Positions 46,201 to 54,200 of a stretch of DNA of 64,000 bases are shown one piece after another. Below the pieces are notes generated by a model. That model saw only the letters and a program-made list of their open reading frames with translations, did no database searches and was not told where the DNA came from. The translations under genes were made by a program, and so were the position numbers. Within the stretch, counting starts at the first letter, position 1, and each line of letters starts with the position of its first letter. Source of the stretch: Epinephelus fuscoguttatus (lineage: Eukaryota > Chordata > Actinopteri > Perciformes > Serranidae); contig NC_064755.1 of assembly GCF_011397635.1 (NCBI RefSeq), positions 38,608,059-38,672,058 on the forward strand, given 5' to 3'.

Positions 46201-46459
46201 TAGCGCCGGGCTCCCGGGTTAACCCCGCTTTTGGATGCCCTTGTTGCGGCTGCTCCAGAGACCCCACTTGATCGCGCACTTTCCCTGAGAACTGACCGGC
46301 AGCCGACGGAGCTCCCTCCCGTTTCCCGTCGGAATAAGAAGCAGCGGGAGCCTTTCTGTCGCCGAGCTGTGATTCCAGAGAGCCAACTAAGTCGCTAACT
46401 GCTTTCTCATCCACCTCATTGAAGAGCATGTCCTCCAGTGGGTCGGAGGCTCCCGCCAT
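21262..46459 (-). CDS. taf4: TAF4-family TFIID subunit (15 coding exons, 973 aa)
   Basis: Seen, in transcript order: 45319-46459, 42399-42565, 39127-39201, 37791-37982, 37572-37694, 37130-37219, 36756-36938, 36528-36603, 36333-36438, 34464-34633, 33172-33302, 32880-33005, 31926-31982, 28533-28655, 21262-21423; total 2922 nt, phase kept throughout, all introns GT-AG. Domains: N-terminal VDEKAVSDLVGSLESQL (about residues 15-32); Pro/Thr/Ala/Val-rich activation region to about 525; TAFH/NHR1 domain about 527-605 (NVKKCKNFLATLIKLA); C-terminal histone-fold region about 718-770 (DDDDINDVASMAGVNL); coiled charged helix in exon 12; C-terminal ITRVNLRDFIFCLEQD. Known: TAF4 pairs with TAF12 and scaffolds TFIID; TAFH binds activators. 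Odd: residues are a mix of TAF4 and TAF4B types, so paralogue identity is open (see findings). An in-frame upstream Met 28 codons earlier exists, but the chosen ATG sits in the family-typical N-terminus. Confidence 0.93.
22990..23009 (+). repeat. Uninterrupted G20 run in TAF4 intron 14
   Basis: Seen: twenty consecutive G on the plus strand, so C20 in the TAF4 transcript. Length is likely variable and hard to sequence; a G-quadruplex can form on the plus strand. Confidence 0.9.
23714..24551 (-). mobile_element. hAT-type element remnant nested in an older repeat
   Basis: Seen: ends CAGGGTTCTTACACATTT and CTTGTGTAGGAACCCTG are inverted matches. Flanks CTTTTCC and TTTTCCT suggest a diverged target duplication. 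It carries, on the minus strand, a transposase N-terminal remnant (see 23919-24275). The interior is AT-rich with TTCCATACTTTTCCATACTA repeats. Confidence 0.65.
23919..24275 (-). pseudogene. hAT transposase N-terminal remnant (BED-like zinc finger)
   Basis: Seen: minus-strand frame containing GRCKFLDGWLDNTVYKYWLA, RARCKLCVKSFDIANMGEKA and LSHMKGK. The C-x2-C spacing followed by a His region is the BED-type DNA-binding finger found at the start of many hAT transposases. No catalytic RNase H part remains in the element, so it is non-functional. Confidence 0.6.
24937..25233. mobile_element. Diverged hAT-type repeat, same family as 43103-43661
   Basis: Seen: left CAGGGGTACCGACTGGCTGA, right CAGTTGGTGCGTCCCTTGG. 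Internal words TCTGTTGTGTCACA and TAAAAAGCAG are shared with the copy at 43.1-43.7 kb. This copy lacks the open-frame insert of that one. Confidence 0.5.
25358..25383. repeat. (CTG)8 trinucleotide repeat (CAG in the TAF4 transcript)
   Basis: Seen: GCTGCTGCTGCTGCTGCTGC extended to about eight units, in intron 14. A shorter TGC run is at 26171-26190. Intronic, not translated in the gene model. Confidence 0.85.
27346..28326. mobile_element. MITE with TTTTTACAC ends; interior of unknown origin
   Basis: Seen: left GGGCTTTTTACACGGTCCCT and right CAGTGTAAAAGAGGC are inverted. A second, shorter copy in opposite orientation is at 60075-60480, sharing the CAGCGCTTT...CTACAACAATGGC and GAGCTAGCTGCTAACT segments. 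Bases 27720-28200 of this copy are absent from the other and I do not recognise them. Confidence 0.55.
29680..30725. repeat. Diverged ~20-bp minisatellite in TAF4 intron 13
   Basis: Seen: repeated GTTAGCTTCATGCTACATGT-like units with strong drift over about 1 kb, interrupted at 30268-30492 by a palindromic element. Much older-looking than the 26-bp array at 2-3 kb. Confidence 0.8.
30268..30492. mobile_element. 225-bp palindromic element built of GTTCTATGTTCCCC words
   Basis: Seen: almost the whole element is an inverted repeat: TATGTTTCCCGGGTTCTATG at the left is inverted at the right (CCCGGGAAACATA), and GTTCTATGTTCCCC/GGGGAACATAGAAC recur with centre near 30370 (ACTCAACCAAA/TTTGGTTGAGT). 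CTACACG at 30261-30267 and 30493-30499 looks like a 7-bp target duplication, although CTACACGT is also a word of the surrounding minisatellite. Confidence 0.7.
32813..32876. repeat. (TG)n microsatellite abutting the TAF4 exon 12 donor
   Basis: Seen: about 30 TG units; on the transcript strand this is (CA)n starting at intron position +4 of exon 12. Known: CA repeats near splice sites can act as hnRNP L-dependent splicing elements. Confidence 0.9.
32880..33005 (-). CDS. taf4: TAF4 exon 12, wedged between two microsatellites
   Basis: Seen: 126-nt exon (42 codons), phase 0 on both sides, encoding DEENHEQTSDVRSQLRFFEQ followed by a charged helix ending EREILLKAAK. On the transcript strand its polypyrimidine tract is a CCT-type repeat (33007-33048), and a TG/CA repeat (32813-32876) begins within the donor GTATAC itself. 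Known: this helix is part of the conserved TAF4 C-terminal domain. Because the exon is a multiple of three, skipping it would keep the frame but remove 42 conserved residues. Confidence 0.93.
33007..33048. repeat. GGA-type repeat serving as the exon 12 polypyrimidine tract
   Basis: Seen: (GGA)n with small interruptions on plus; on the transcript strand this is CCT-type sequence running directly into the acceptor CAG of TAF4 exon 12. Confidence 0.85.
33931..34125. mobile_element. Short MITE, GCTTTCACACC ends
   Basis: Seen: GCTTTCACACC at 33931 and GGTGTGAAAGC at 34115-34125 are exact inverses; internal words GAACCGCAC and TTCGTTTG-like phrases also pair. About 195 bp, in TAF4 intron 10. Confidence 0.6.
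34464..34633 (-). CDS. taf4: TAF4 exon 10: start of the TAF12-binding histone-fold region
   Basis: Seen: 170-nt exon encoding DDDDINDVASMAGVNLNEEN, ILATSSELVG and the segment ending RRILDT. Known: this is the most conserved part of the TAF4 C-terminal domain and provides the first histone-fold helices that pair with TAF12. The flanking splice sites are ordinary. Confidence 0.92.
35300..35690. repeat. AT-rich repeat of AAATAAATA-type words
   Basis: Seen: irregular AATAAATA/AAATTAAT sequence with phrases such as GGGGAAATAAATAGGGGCAA. Likely a degraded retroelement-associated or simple repeat; no coding content. Confidence 0.4.
37130..37694 (-). CDS. taf4: TAF4 exons 5-6: TAFH (NHR1) domain
   Basis: Seen: exon 5 at 37572-37694 and exon 6 at 37130-37219 together give the TAFH core, including ENVKKCKNFLATLIKLAS and DAKIEPEEFTTRLQAELK, then SSPQPYLIPFLK; exon 7 adds KSLPALRQ. 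Known: this four-helix module in TAF4, TAF4B and the ETO/MTG proteins binds transcription activators. The 352-bp intron between the exons contains a (AAAAY)n tract and a stray copy of the 3' end of exon 5. Confidence 0.93.
37394..37417 (-). repeat. Stray copy of the 3' end of TAF4 exon 5
   Basis: Seen: GAGCAGGTCCTGCACCAGGG plus C at 37396-37416 is identical to 37573-37593, the coding end of exon 5. The copy lies in intron 5, about 177 bp away, with an A-rich microsatellite between. Its left flank lacks a matching donor. Confidence 0.85.
37436..37506. repeat. (AAAAC)n/(AAAAT)n microsatellite in TAF4 intron 5
   Basis: Seen: four or so AAAAC units followed by about nine AAAAT units. Another AAAAT tract is at 47689-47720. 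Confidence 0.9.
39603..40784. mobile_element. hAT-type non-autonomous element with 8-bp target duplication
   Basis: Seen: ends CAGAGGTAGACAAATATTTT and AAAACTTTGGCCATCCCTG are imperfect inverses; the flanks AACTAATT (39595-39602) and AACTAACT (40785-40792) match at 7 of 8. A second element is nested at 39950-40624. No transposase. Confidence 0.65.
39950..40624. mobile_element. Nested MITE with GTGCGTTCC ends
   Basis: Seen: GTGCGTTCCAATACCCATAC at the left pairs with GATTCGGAACGCAC at the right, and ACTACT/AGTAGTATG phrases recur inside. From memory this TIR belongs to an abundant fish MITE. It sits wholly inside the 39603-40784 element. Confidence 0.6.
41273..41493. mobile_element. Small inverted-repeat element
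   Basis: Seen: AAGATAAAAAACAA pairs with TTGTTTTTTATCTT, and CCATGGTACAGGCAGGC with GCCTGCCTGTACCATGG. About 220 bp in TAF4 intron 2. Confidence 0.6.
42690..42900. mobile_element. hAT-like repeat fragment (GGTGTCCAAA end)
   Basis: Seen: AGAGGTGTCCAAAATTTTTT followed by GAATCGGCACCAGATGCTTC. A clear relative is at 63722-64000 (GGGGTGTCCAAACTTTTTTG, CCAGCTGCTTCTTG, CTCCTGAGAGCGGTGG versus CTCCTGAGAGCAGTGG). Confidence 0.55.
43103..43661. mobile_element. hAT-type element (TAGGGATGCACC ends) with an internal open frame
   Basis: Seen: TAGGGATGCACCAGT at the left and ACCGGTGCACCCCTA at the right are inverted ends. Flanks GTCAGTTC and GTTAGTTT match at 6 of 8. Internally a 65-codon frame (43317-43514) has no counterpart in the sister copy at 24.9 kb. 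No hAT catalytic motifs are visible. Confidence 0.6.
43832..44410. mobile_element. AGAGCTGCAAC...GTTTCAGCTCT MITE
   Basis: Seen: left AGAGCTGCAACTATCAGTGA and right TGTTTCAGCTCT are inverse-like, with TTTTGATAATC/GATTATCAAAATAG also pairing. Fragments with the same words occur near 21510-21720, 33460-33560, 53870-54310 and 56280-56540. Confidence 0.5.
45319..46459 (-). CDS. taf4: TAF4 coding exon 1 (residues 1-380), disordered activation region
   Basis: Seen: one long exon of 1141 nt from ATG at 46459-46457 to the donor GTGAGC at 45318. It begins MAGASDPLEDMLFNEVDEKA, carrying the VDEKAVSDLVGSLESQL block found at the TAF4 N-terminus, and continues as low-complexity Ala/Pro/Ser/Val/Thr/Gln sequence ending in a QLPPGFSMPPG motif. 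Known: human TAF4 has a similar but longer Ala/Pro-rich first exon, and human TAF4B lacks this N-terminal block. The high GC of this exon generates long spurious plus-strand reading frames, which are shadows. Confidence 0.92.
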
Positions 46460-46600
46460 CTTTGATGTTAGACCGTTGTGCAAATCGTATTTTAGAATGT
46501 ACGCATGCGCGGAGGATCCGACTTGTTTTCGAGCATAGAACACTGGAGATAGATTGTATGTGTGTTAGCGGTGGCGCCATGTACAGGTGTGATCTGCAGG
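46440..46600 (-). promoter_or_regulatory. taf4: TAF4 promoter/5' UTR with NRF1-like and YY1-like motifs
   Basis: Seen: ACGCATGCGC at 46501-46510 closely resembles the NRF1 palindrome, and AAAGATGGCGGGA overlaps the start codon (46453-46465), resembling the YY1 motif often found at initiator ATGs. The region is GC-rich next to exon 1 and turns AT-rich beyond 46620. Known: both motifs are frequent in TATA-less housekeeping promoters. Function here is inferred from motif match and position only. Confidence 0.5.
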
Positions 46601-46834
46601 TATAACTCACTTTCACCAGTCTTTACTGTCAGCCACCAGCAGTGGAGGACGACAAATGATGTAAATATTAAGAAATAAATTAATATAGTCATACACAAAT
46701 AAATTAGAATAATAAATTAATAATAATAAATTAAAAAATGCTGAAACAAAAAAACAAATATGGAAATATTTAGATACATCAATAATAAAGTTGATAATTC
46801 TACGGGACATAAGTCATTTTTCGTCCTACATAAC

Positions 46835-47805
46835 CAGTGGTGAAAGAAGTACTCAGATATTATAACAAAAAGTCCTGCATTTAAAATCTTACTTAAATAA
46901 AAGTACAAATTATTAGCATCAAAATACACCAACAGTGACAGTGCTCATCATGCAGAATTGCCCATTTTAGAATAATATATGTTATATTATTGTAATGTAA
47001 CTATTGATGCATTAACTTATTAATCATTGTAATTTTGCAGCCGGTAAAGGTGGAGTTTTTTTTTATTACTTTTACTTTTACTTTTTTTTATTACTATTAC
47101 TGAGAGACTTTATTGTCATCCATCTATATACTGTGCTGTAAAGGAATGAAACTATGTTTCCCTGGCTGTGAAGCAAAACAAAAGAAAAAACAAATGGACA
47201 TTAGATGCAAAAATTATATACTACAAAAACAGGTATAAACATTAATGCAGTATAGAAAATGATAGAAACTTATTAATTGTCTAAAGTGTCAATTTAGATA
47301 CGGGTAATGTCAGTTAATATAAACATGTAAAGTGCAATATATGCTATTTTAACACAAACACATAGGCTATATAATACACCATTATAAATTAGTTATTAGT
47401 TGGTTTATATTTTGTATTAATAATCTGAATCTGTAAAGGAACTGAGGCTGTCAGATCAGATAATGTAATGCAGTAATAAGTAAAATATTTTTCTTTGAAA
47501 TGTAGCTTAATGGATTAGAAGTATAAAGTAGGCCTATCAGAAAATGTTCTATTTTGTAATTGTATTTTTAATTCAATAGTATCTTTTAGCAGAGAAATTA
47601 CTCTCTGTTTCCGTCGCGGGGACTACAGATGAAAATTAGCCTACTGTTAACTCTAGTGCAGCTAAGTTGCTGTGCATGGTCCCTGTTAAATAAAATAAAA
47701 TAAAATAAAATAAAATAAAATTGAGACACTTATTTAAAGTACAAGTGGCTCAAAATTGTACTTAACACAGTATTTGAGCACATGTACTTTGTTACATTAC
47801 ACAAG
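46835..47805. mobile_element. Old hAT-like repeat cluster between the two promoters
   Basis: Seen: CAGTGGTGAAAGAAGTACTC at the left; inverted relatives (AAAATTGTACTTAACACAGT and TGAGCACATGTACTTTGTTA) at 47755-47800. In between is a GAGACTTTATTGTCATCCAT stretch, resembling a retroelement 3' tail also seen at 52023. AT-rich, no gene. This fills the 1.4 kb between TAF4 and LSM14A. Confidence 0.5.
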
Positions 47806-47879
47806 AGTTTAAAAACCATATTAATATAAACACTTATTGTTGGTATGGAGGATGTATGTGATGATGTTGATGTGGAGCA

Positions 47880-48138
47880 CACACACTGGTCGTGTTTGCT
47901 CTTCTATCCCGCACAGATCTAGATCTCGCGGCGGAGCGTAAACGCGCGAGATTACGAGTTCACGTTAGCCCCCGCGCTCTCAGCCATTCGATGGAGGATA
48001 AGGTAGCCATGTTGTAGTCGGTGGAAAGAAAGCACAAACCGGACAAACTCGGTGCAGACTCCGTTACTGTCGAACACACGGCTCGTAGTGGCCGTCCATC
48101 CTGTTTTCTGATCGGACTGCCTACCTGTAGCAGACACC
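47880..48138 (+). promoter_or_regulatory. lsm14a: LSM14A promoter and 5' UTR, CpG-rich with TCTCGCG-type motifs
   Basis: Seen: a sharp rise in CpG content between AT-rich transposon remains and the first exon. TCTCGCGG at 47924-47931 and CGCGCGAGA at 47943-47951 form two opposed near-matches to the TCTCGCGAGA element seen in many TATA-less vertebrate promoters. Start site not determinable. It lies head-to-head with the TAF4 promoter, 1.7 kb apart. Confidence 0.5.
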
Positions 48139-48259
48139 ATGAGCGGCGGGACGCCTTACCTGGGCAGCAAAATCAGCCTGATCTCGAAGGCCGAGATCCG
48201 CTACGAAGGGATCCTGTACACCATCGACACCGAGAACTCCACCGTGGCTCTGGCTAAAG
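48139..48259 (+). CDS. lsm14a: LSM14A coding exon 1: first half of the LSm domain
   Basis: Seen: ATG at 48139 in good Kozak context (ACACCATGA), 121 nt, ending in phase 1 before GTAGCA. Encodes the start of the LSm fold, finishing [10 protein letters not shown]. The next coding exon is 6.4 kb away because intron 1 holds the Tc1 element and a hAT element. Confidence 0.94.
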
Positions 48260-51200
48260 GTAGCAGCTAGGCTAATGCTAACACCAGCTAGCATCCGCCA
48301 CTGTTGTTGACGTGTGTCTTCATGTTTCTAAAGTAACAATTAAAGTGTGATTTAGTGCCAGACCGACGTCAAACATTCGGGCTAGTAAACTTATATTTAA
48401 GTTAAATTAAAATTAAATTATAGGTTTAAATCCAGAGCGTGAACAAATCAATTACGTTAGCCAAGTGGCTAGCGTTAGCTCGGTACGACAAGCTAATAGC
48501 GTAACCATTATGATGCAGTACGCTATGATGCTAAAACTAATTAAGCTAATGGCAACGTAACTTTGTCCCGTTTTATGATTTTATTACAGAAACGTAAATT
48601 ATCACTTCAACATATAATTAAACGACTTTCCAATAACTTTTGAAGATACGTCTAAGCTCTTAATATTAACCCGTGTTTGCAACATGAGTCAGCTTTCCAA
48701 CTTGTCTGCTAGCATAACTTAAACCATAACACATTTTAAATACACGGCAGGTTGAATACAGTATTGATATATAGTACAGGCCAAAAGTTTGGACACACCT
48801 TCTCGTTCAATGCGTTTTCTTTATTTTCATGACTATTTACATTGTAGATTCTCACTGAAGGCATCAAAACTATGAATGAACACATGTGGAGTTATGTACT
48901 TAACAAAAAAAGGTGAAATAACTGAAAACATGTTTTATATTCTAGTTTCTTCAAAATAGCCACCCTTTGCTCTGATTACTGCTTTGCACACTCTTGGCAT
49001 TCTCTCCATGAGCTTCAAGAGGTAGTCACCTGAAATGGTTTCCACTTCACAGGTGTGCCTTATCAGGGTTAATTAGTGGAGTTTCTTGCTTTATCAATGG
49101 GGTTGGGACCATCAGTTGTGTTGTGCAGAAGTCAGGTTAATACACAGCCGACAGCCCTATTGGACAACTGTTAAAATTCATATTATGGCAAGAACCAATC
49201 AGCTAACTAAAGAAAAACGAGTGGCCATCATTACTTTAAGAAATGAAGGTCAGTCAGTCCGGAAAATTGCAAAAACTTTAAATGTGTCCCCAAGTGGAGT
49301 CGCAAAAACCATCAAGCGCTGCAATGAAACTGGCACACATGAGGACCGACCCAGGAAAGGAAGACCAAGAGTCACCTCTGCTTCTGAGGATAAGTTCATC
49401 CGAGTCACCAGCCTCAGAAATCGCAAGTTAACAGCAGCTCAGATCAGAGACCAGATGAATGCCACACGGAGTTCTAGCAGCAGACCCATCTCTAGAACAA
49501 CTGTTAAGAGGAGACTGCGCGAATCAGGCCTTCATGGTCAAATAGCTGCTAGGAAACCACTGCTAAGGAGAGGCAACAAGCAGAAGAGATTTGAGCCAAG
49601 AAACACAAGGAAAGGACATTAGACCAGTGGAAATCTGTGCTTTGGTCTGATGAGTCCAAATTTGAGATCTTTGGTTCCAACCGCCGTGTCTTTGTGAGCC
49701 GCAGAAAAGGTGAACGGATGGATTTCACATGCCTGGTTCCCACTGTGAAGCATGGAGGAGGAGGTGTGATGGTGTGGGGGTGTTTTGCTGGTGACACTGT
49801 TGGGGATTTATTCAAAATTGAAGGCACACTGAACCAGCATGGCTACCACTGCATCCTGCAGCGACATGCCATCCCATCCGGTTTGCGTTTAGTTGGACGA
49901 TCATTTATTTTTCAACAGGACAATGACCCCAAACACACCTTCAGGCTGTGTAAGGGCTATTTGACCAAGAAGGAGAGTGATGGAGTGCTGCGGCAGATGA
50001 CCTGGCCTCCACAGTCACCGGACCTGAACCCAATCGAGATGGTTTGGGGTGAGCTGGACCGCAGAGTGAAGGCAAAGGGGCCAACAAGTGCTAAACACCT
50101 CTGGGAACTCCTTCAAGACTGTTGGAAAACCATTTCAGGTGACTACCATTATTATTATTATTATTATTATTTATTCATTTATTATTTATTCATTTATTTT
50201 TATTATTATTATTTTATTATTATTATTTTTCTTTTATCGTTTTGTAATTTTTGTTCATTTTTTTTCTCTGTACAGCACTTCAGATCTCCTCATGTTACTG
50301 CTCTCTAGTTCATGACCAAACATGGTGTTTTCAACACCTCTGCTAGACACTCCCCTTACTTCTCTGGCAGTTCTGGTTGGTCCAAATGTCTCATGTGCTT
50401 CCAACACACTCACCTTTATTAGTGATTGATTGACTGAGATATATATATATGTGGATGCATAGGATTAGTCACATGCATGCATTTTTTATTTTTTTTCTAC
50501 GTTTTCAATTCCAGTGAACCTATTTAAATGATGTGTGCAATATGTTTCTTGATGACCCTGATGAAGGCCACAAGCCAAAACGCGTCGGTCAATAAAGTTT
50601 CTTTCCATACCACAAGTGTTGCTGGAGCTCTTTTGACATTCTTCAGTGTTTCCTCACTCTCCATGCACCTTGTGAATCAGTGAAGTTGTGCCAGAAACCA
50701 CTTTCTACCTCAAGGTGACTACCTCTTGAAGCTCATCGAGAGAATGTCAAGAGTGTGCAAAGCAGTAATCAGAGCAAAGGGTGGCTATTTTGAAGAAATT
50801 AGAATATAAAACATGTTTTCAGTTATTTCACCTTTTTTTGTTAAGTACATAACTCCACATGTGTTCATTCATAGTTTTGATGCCTTCAGTGAGAATCTAC
50901 AATGTAAATAGTCATGAAAATAAAACGCATTGAATGAGAAGGTGTGTCCAAACTTTTGGCCTGTACTGTACATATGTTTCCGAGTAAAAAACTAAACTGA
51001 AGCAAAACAGTAACAAACAAAAAAGCTAAAGTGAACGAAATGTAATAAGAAAAGGACATTTATATTTACATGTTCTTGTTTTTCAAATAAAATTTAAGAT
51101 TAGTACATTCAAGTTCTATAACTTTCTAAAATCTTACATCTTTACCTTCACACCATTATCAAAAAATGCCTTGTGTGACATCTCAGAACTCAAATAGCTG

Positions 51201-54200
51201 GCAAATAATTTTTTATTGATCAATCCATTACTTGTTACAGCTTTAGGAAAATGCTCATACACATATAGAAAACAGGTTATTCAAAAGTGCTAAGGTCTGA
51301 TATGAGGGTGGGCTAGATACTATTAAAAATATATTAAACAACGGTTTAAAGGAGGTTAACCAAAAGCAGCTGCAGTGATGACAGTCATGATGTGGGATAT
51401 TCTCGTTTTTGCAACATGTGTCAGCTTTTCAACCTGTCAGCTAGCATTAGCAAGTTGGCTAGCTGCATGTAATTAAAATGTGGTCTGTTGCCAAATAGGT
51501 TTTCACATAACGTATTAGGAATTAGCCTTGGTGTTTTGGTGTAAAACAGTAAACACAGTAAGAGAAAATAAAAAATAACAAAATGCTGCAACATTTAAGA
51601 AACATAATAGAATATATGTTTCCACAGCGAAGAGATACAGTTTTGTGCAGGTATGTGCAGAGGTTCACAGCATAGACAATATATGCAATGTACAGAGATG
51701 ATTACTTGCAACCCTAAAATGAAGACGTAAGTGTAGTGTCCACTGACAGCAGCTAACTTTTCTCTGTTACATGTGCTAAGGAAGAGGCTTAAGTGGCTGC
51801 GTGTCTGGCAGGCCAAACACCTTACGTCATTCACTGTGTACTCACTTCACCTGGTTCACCAACAACAGATTATGACGACGACAAACTGTTTAATGACACT
51901 TCATCTCAGCAGCCTTTATCCCTCTGATGAGCAGCCAAATACAGCACAGTGTGACAGTAAAGTACACATCATACCTGGTACACTGAGGATTAGAATACTT
52001 TACAAATCGGGTAATCAAGTTTCAAGTTCTTTATTGTCATCTGCAAAACATTTACAGAGCAACAGTTGTTGGCAATAAACATCTTAGATCTCAGGCTCCC
52101 TCCAACGAAGCTCATTAAGTATTTGTAAAGAAGAAAATAACACAAGTTTAAAAAAAAAAGAGAATCTAAGACATGAAATAGTGCCCATGTTCAAATATAG
52201 GGATGAAATATAAAATAAATTAATAACTCATGTTGTCCCTAAATGTAAGAGGGTTAGCATATTTGATAAAGTTGATGTATTTGTATGATTCTTGCACTTT
52301 TTTGGCTGTACACACATGGTTGAATGCACTTAATGTAAGTTACGTTGGTTAAACACATTAGCATTGAATTGATGTGATGTAAAAAACAGTATTATAAGAA
52401 GGTAAAGTGAGAGAAATCTGGGACACATTCACAAACTATAAGTTAGGGATGTAACGATATGGAAAATTTGATATCTCGATTATAGTGACCAAATCATCAC
52501 GGCAAACAATAATATTGCGATATTTTTTTAAGCACTGTAAAATGTCCAATAAATAGATACATTGAAATAACTTCACTAAATCTTGTAACTTCCTTATCAT
52601 ACTAAAATGTTAACAGCCAAAATCTTATATTAAAATAAAACTTTCACATTAAAGGGGCAAGGGATTGGCACAGCAACAGAAAATTTTATTTTAAATTAAC
52701 AAAATATGTAAACACATTACAGGAGCAAAGCTTATTTGTCTGGTGCATTTTAACAGTCAGCAAAATATATAAACAATTTATATATTAATTATTTATTTAT
52801 TGGCACGAGAGGAAAATATATATAAAACAAAACAATGCAAGAGTAGAACAAAAAACATACGATATATAGAATAGATATCACATATATGCAGGAGAAACCA
52901 AAAAAACCCTAAGGGCAGTGGTCATCATTACACAGAATAATTCACACATTAGAACTGTGCATGTGAGTCAGAGGATTACCTGTAAGTTATGAGAAAAGGA
53001 GTGCATGCTCTCGGTCAAAGGTTAACACGGCAGCATTTTATGTTGTTTCCTTGAGCTTATGTCGAGAAAGCATAACTGGCCGTCTATATCGATTCTAGCT
53101 CGCCATACAACAACCATAATCACAGTGATTCAATCATAGTTGATCTCAATTAGCTTTACGTCGGTTTATATTCTGTCGGCTCCGCTCAGTGTTTACAGCT
53201 CCGTTTAATTTTGAAACACTTAGCAACATAGCTGCGAATACGGCTATTAGCTAATCAGTTAGTATTAGCTCCTAAGTGTCTTAAACGAAAACGGAAAACC
53301 TAGTCGCTGTTTAGGAGGACAGATACGGCTCAAATGTCCCGTATACATGGAGAGTTACACATTATGACAATCTTAGTAAAACCGAAGTCCCTCACACAAT
53401 AACTGACGTTTGCATAGCATAACTTGCATTGGCTGTAAAGCTGTGGATGATGGTCACGGAGATGAGCCAGCAGATTTGCAGTGTTGCTACCCTTCGCAGC
53501 AACTTTCTTTCTGCATGTTCTGCACACAGCATAGTTGTCCTCCACCAGCTGTCCCTCAGCATTCTTCAGAATCCCAAAGTACGCCCAGACCTCAGACTTT
53601 GTGCATTTAGTTGGGGGGAAAATGTCCTAAGTGCCGCTTCCGCCATGTTTTCATTCTTTGTGTTTACACATGCTACACATGCACGCAGCGCCTGCATCGG
53701 GAGACTTGAATGAGGCTGTTATTACATATCCTGATAATCCACCGCGATAATGCAATTAATTTAAACAAACGGTCATTCTTACCATGTAAAAATTAACCGA
53801 AATTTACCGTAATATCGGTAATCGTTACATCCCTACTATAAGTAGACTGGGGATTAAATTAACTGTTTTCGCTAGAGATTAAGAGACTTAACTAATTGAC
53901 AGAACATTTTCAACTAATTTGTTCATTAATTAATTGTTTAAGTCATTTACAAGCTTAATATTTTCTACTTCCAGCTTCTTCTCTGCGAGTATTTGCTGCT
54001 TCTGTTTGTCTCATGAGATAGTAAAATGAACATTAGTGGTTTTGAACTGATTGTTAGAGAAAAACAAGCAATATAAAGACAGTACAATGTGCTTTGGGGA
54101 ACTGCAGTGGTTATCCATGACAGTTTTGTGATACACTCGCATATCTAAACATATGATACCTCTAGGGCTGCTACTAACAATAGTTTCCAAACTGTAGCCT

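Larger units (their letters stand above)
48772..50968 (+). mobile_element. Tc1/mariner transposon with long inverted repeats, TA target site
   Basis: Seen: both ends carry GTACAGGCCAAAAGTTTGGA (inverted at the right as TCCAAACTTTTGGCCTGTAC). The inverted repeats run over about 280 bp each, with a TA on either side (48770-48771 and 50969-50970). It holds a Tc1 transposase on the plus strand, broken by a frameshift, and a 565-bp insertion in the right repeat. Without that insertion the element would be about 1.6 kb, normal for Tc1. Left and right repeats are still very similar, so it is fairly young. It sits in LSM14A intron 1. Confidence 0.93.

Noticed and set aside
45301-46271. Several plus-strand frames of 60-168 codons opposite TAF4 exon 1
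   Set aside because: Antisense shadows of a GC-rich coding exon; the minus strand carries the conserved TAF4 N-terminus.
46459-46543. Upstream in-frame Met giving 28 more residues at the TAF4 N-terminus
   Set aside because: The extension has no family similarity and overlaps the putative promoter motif; the downstream ATG starts the conserved protein.
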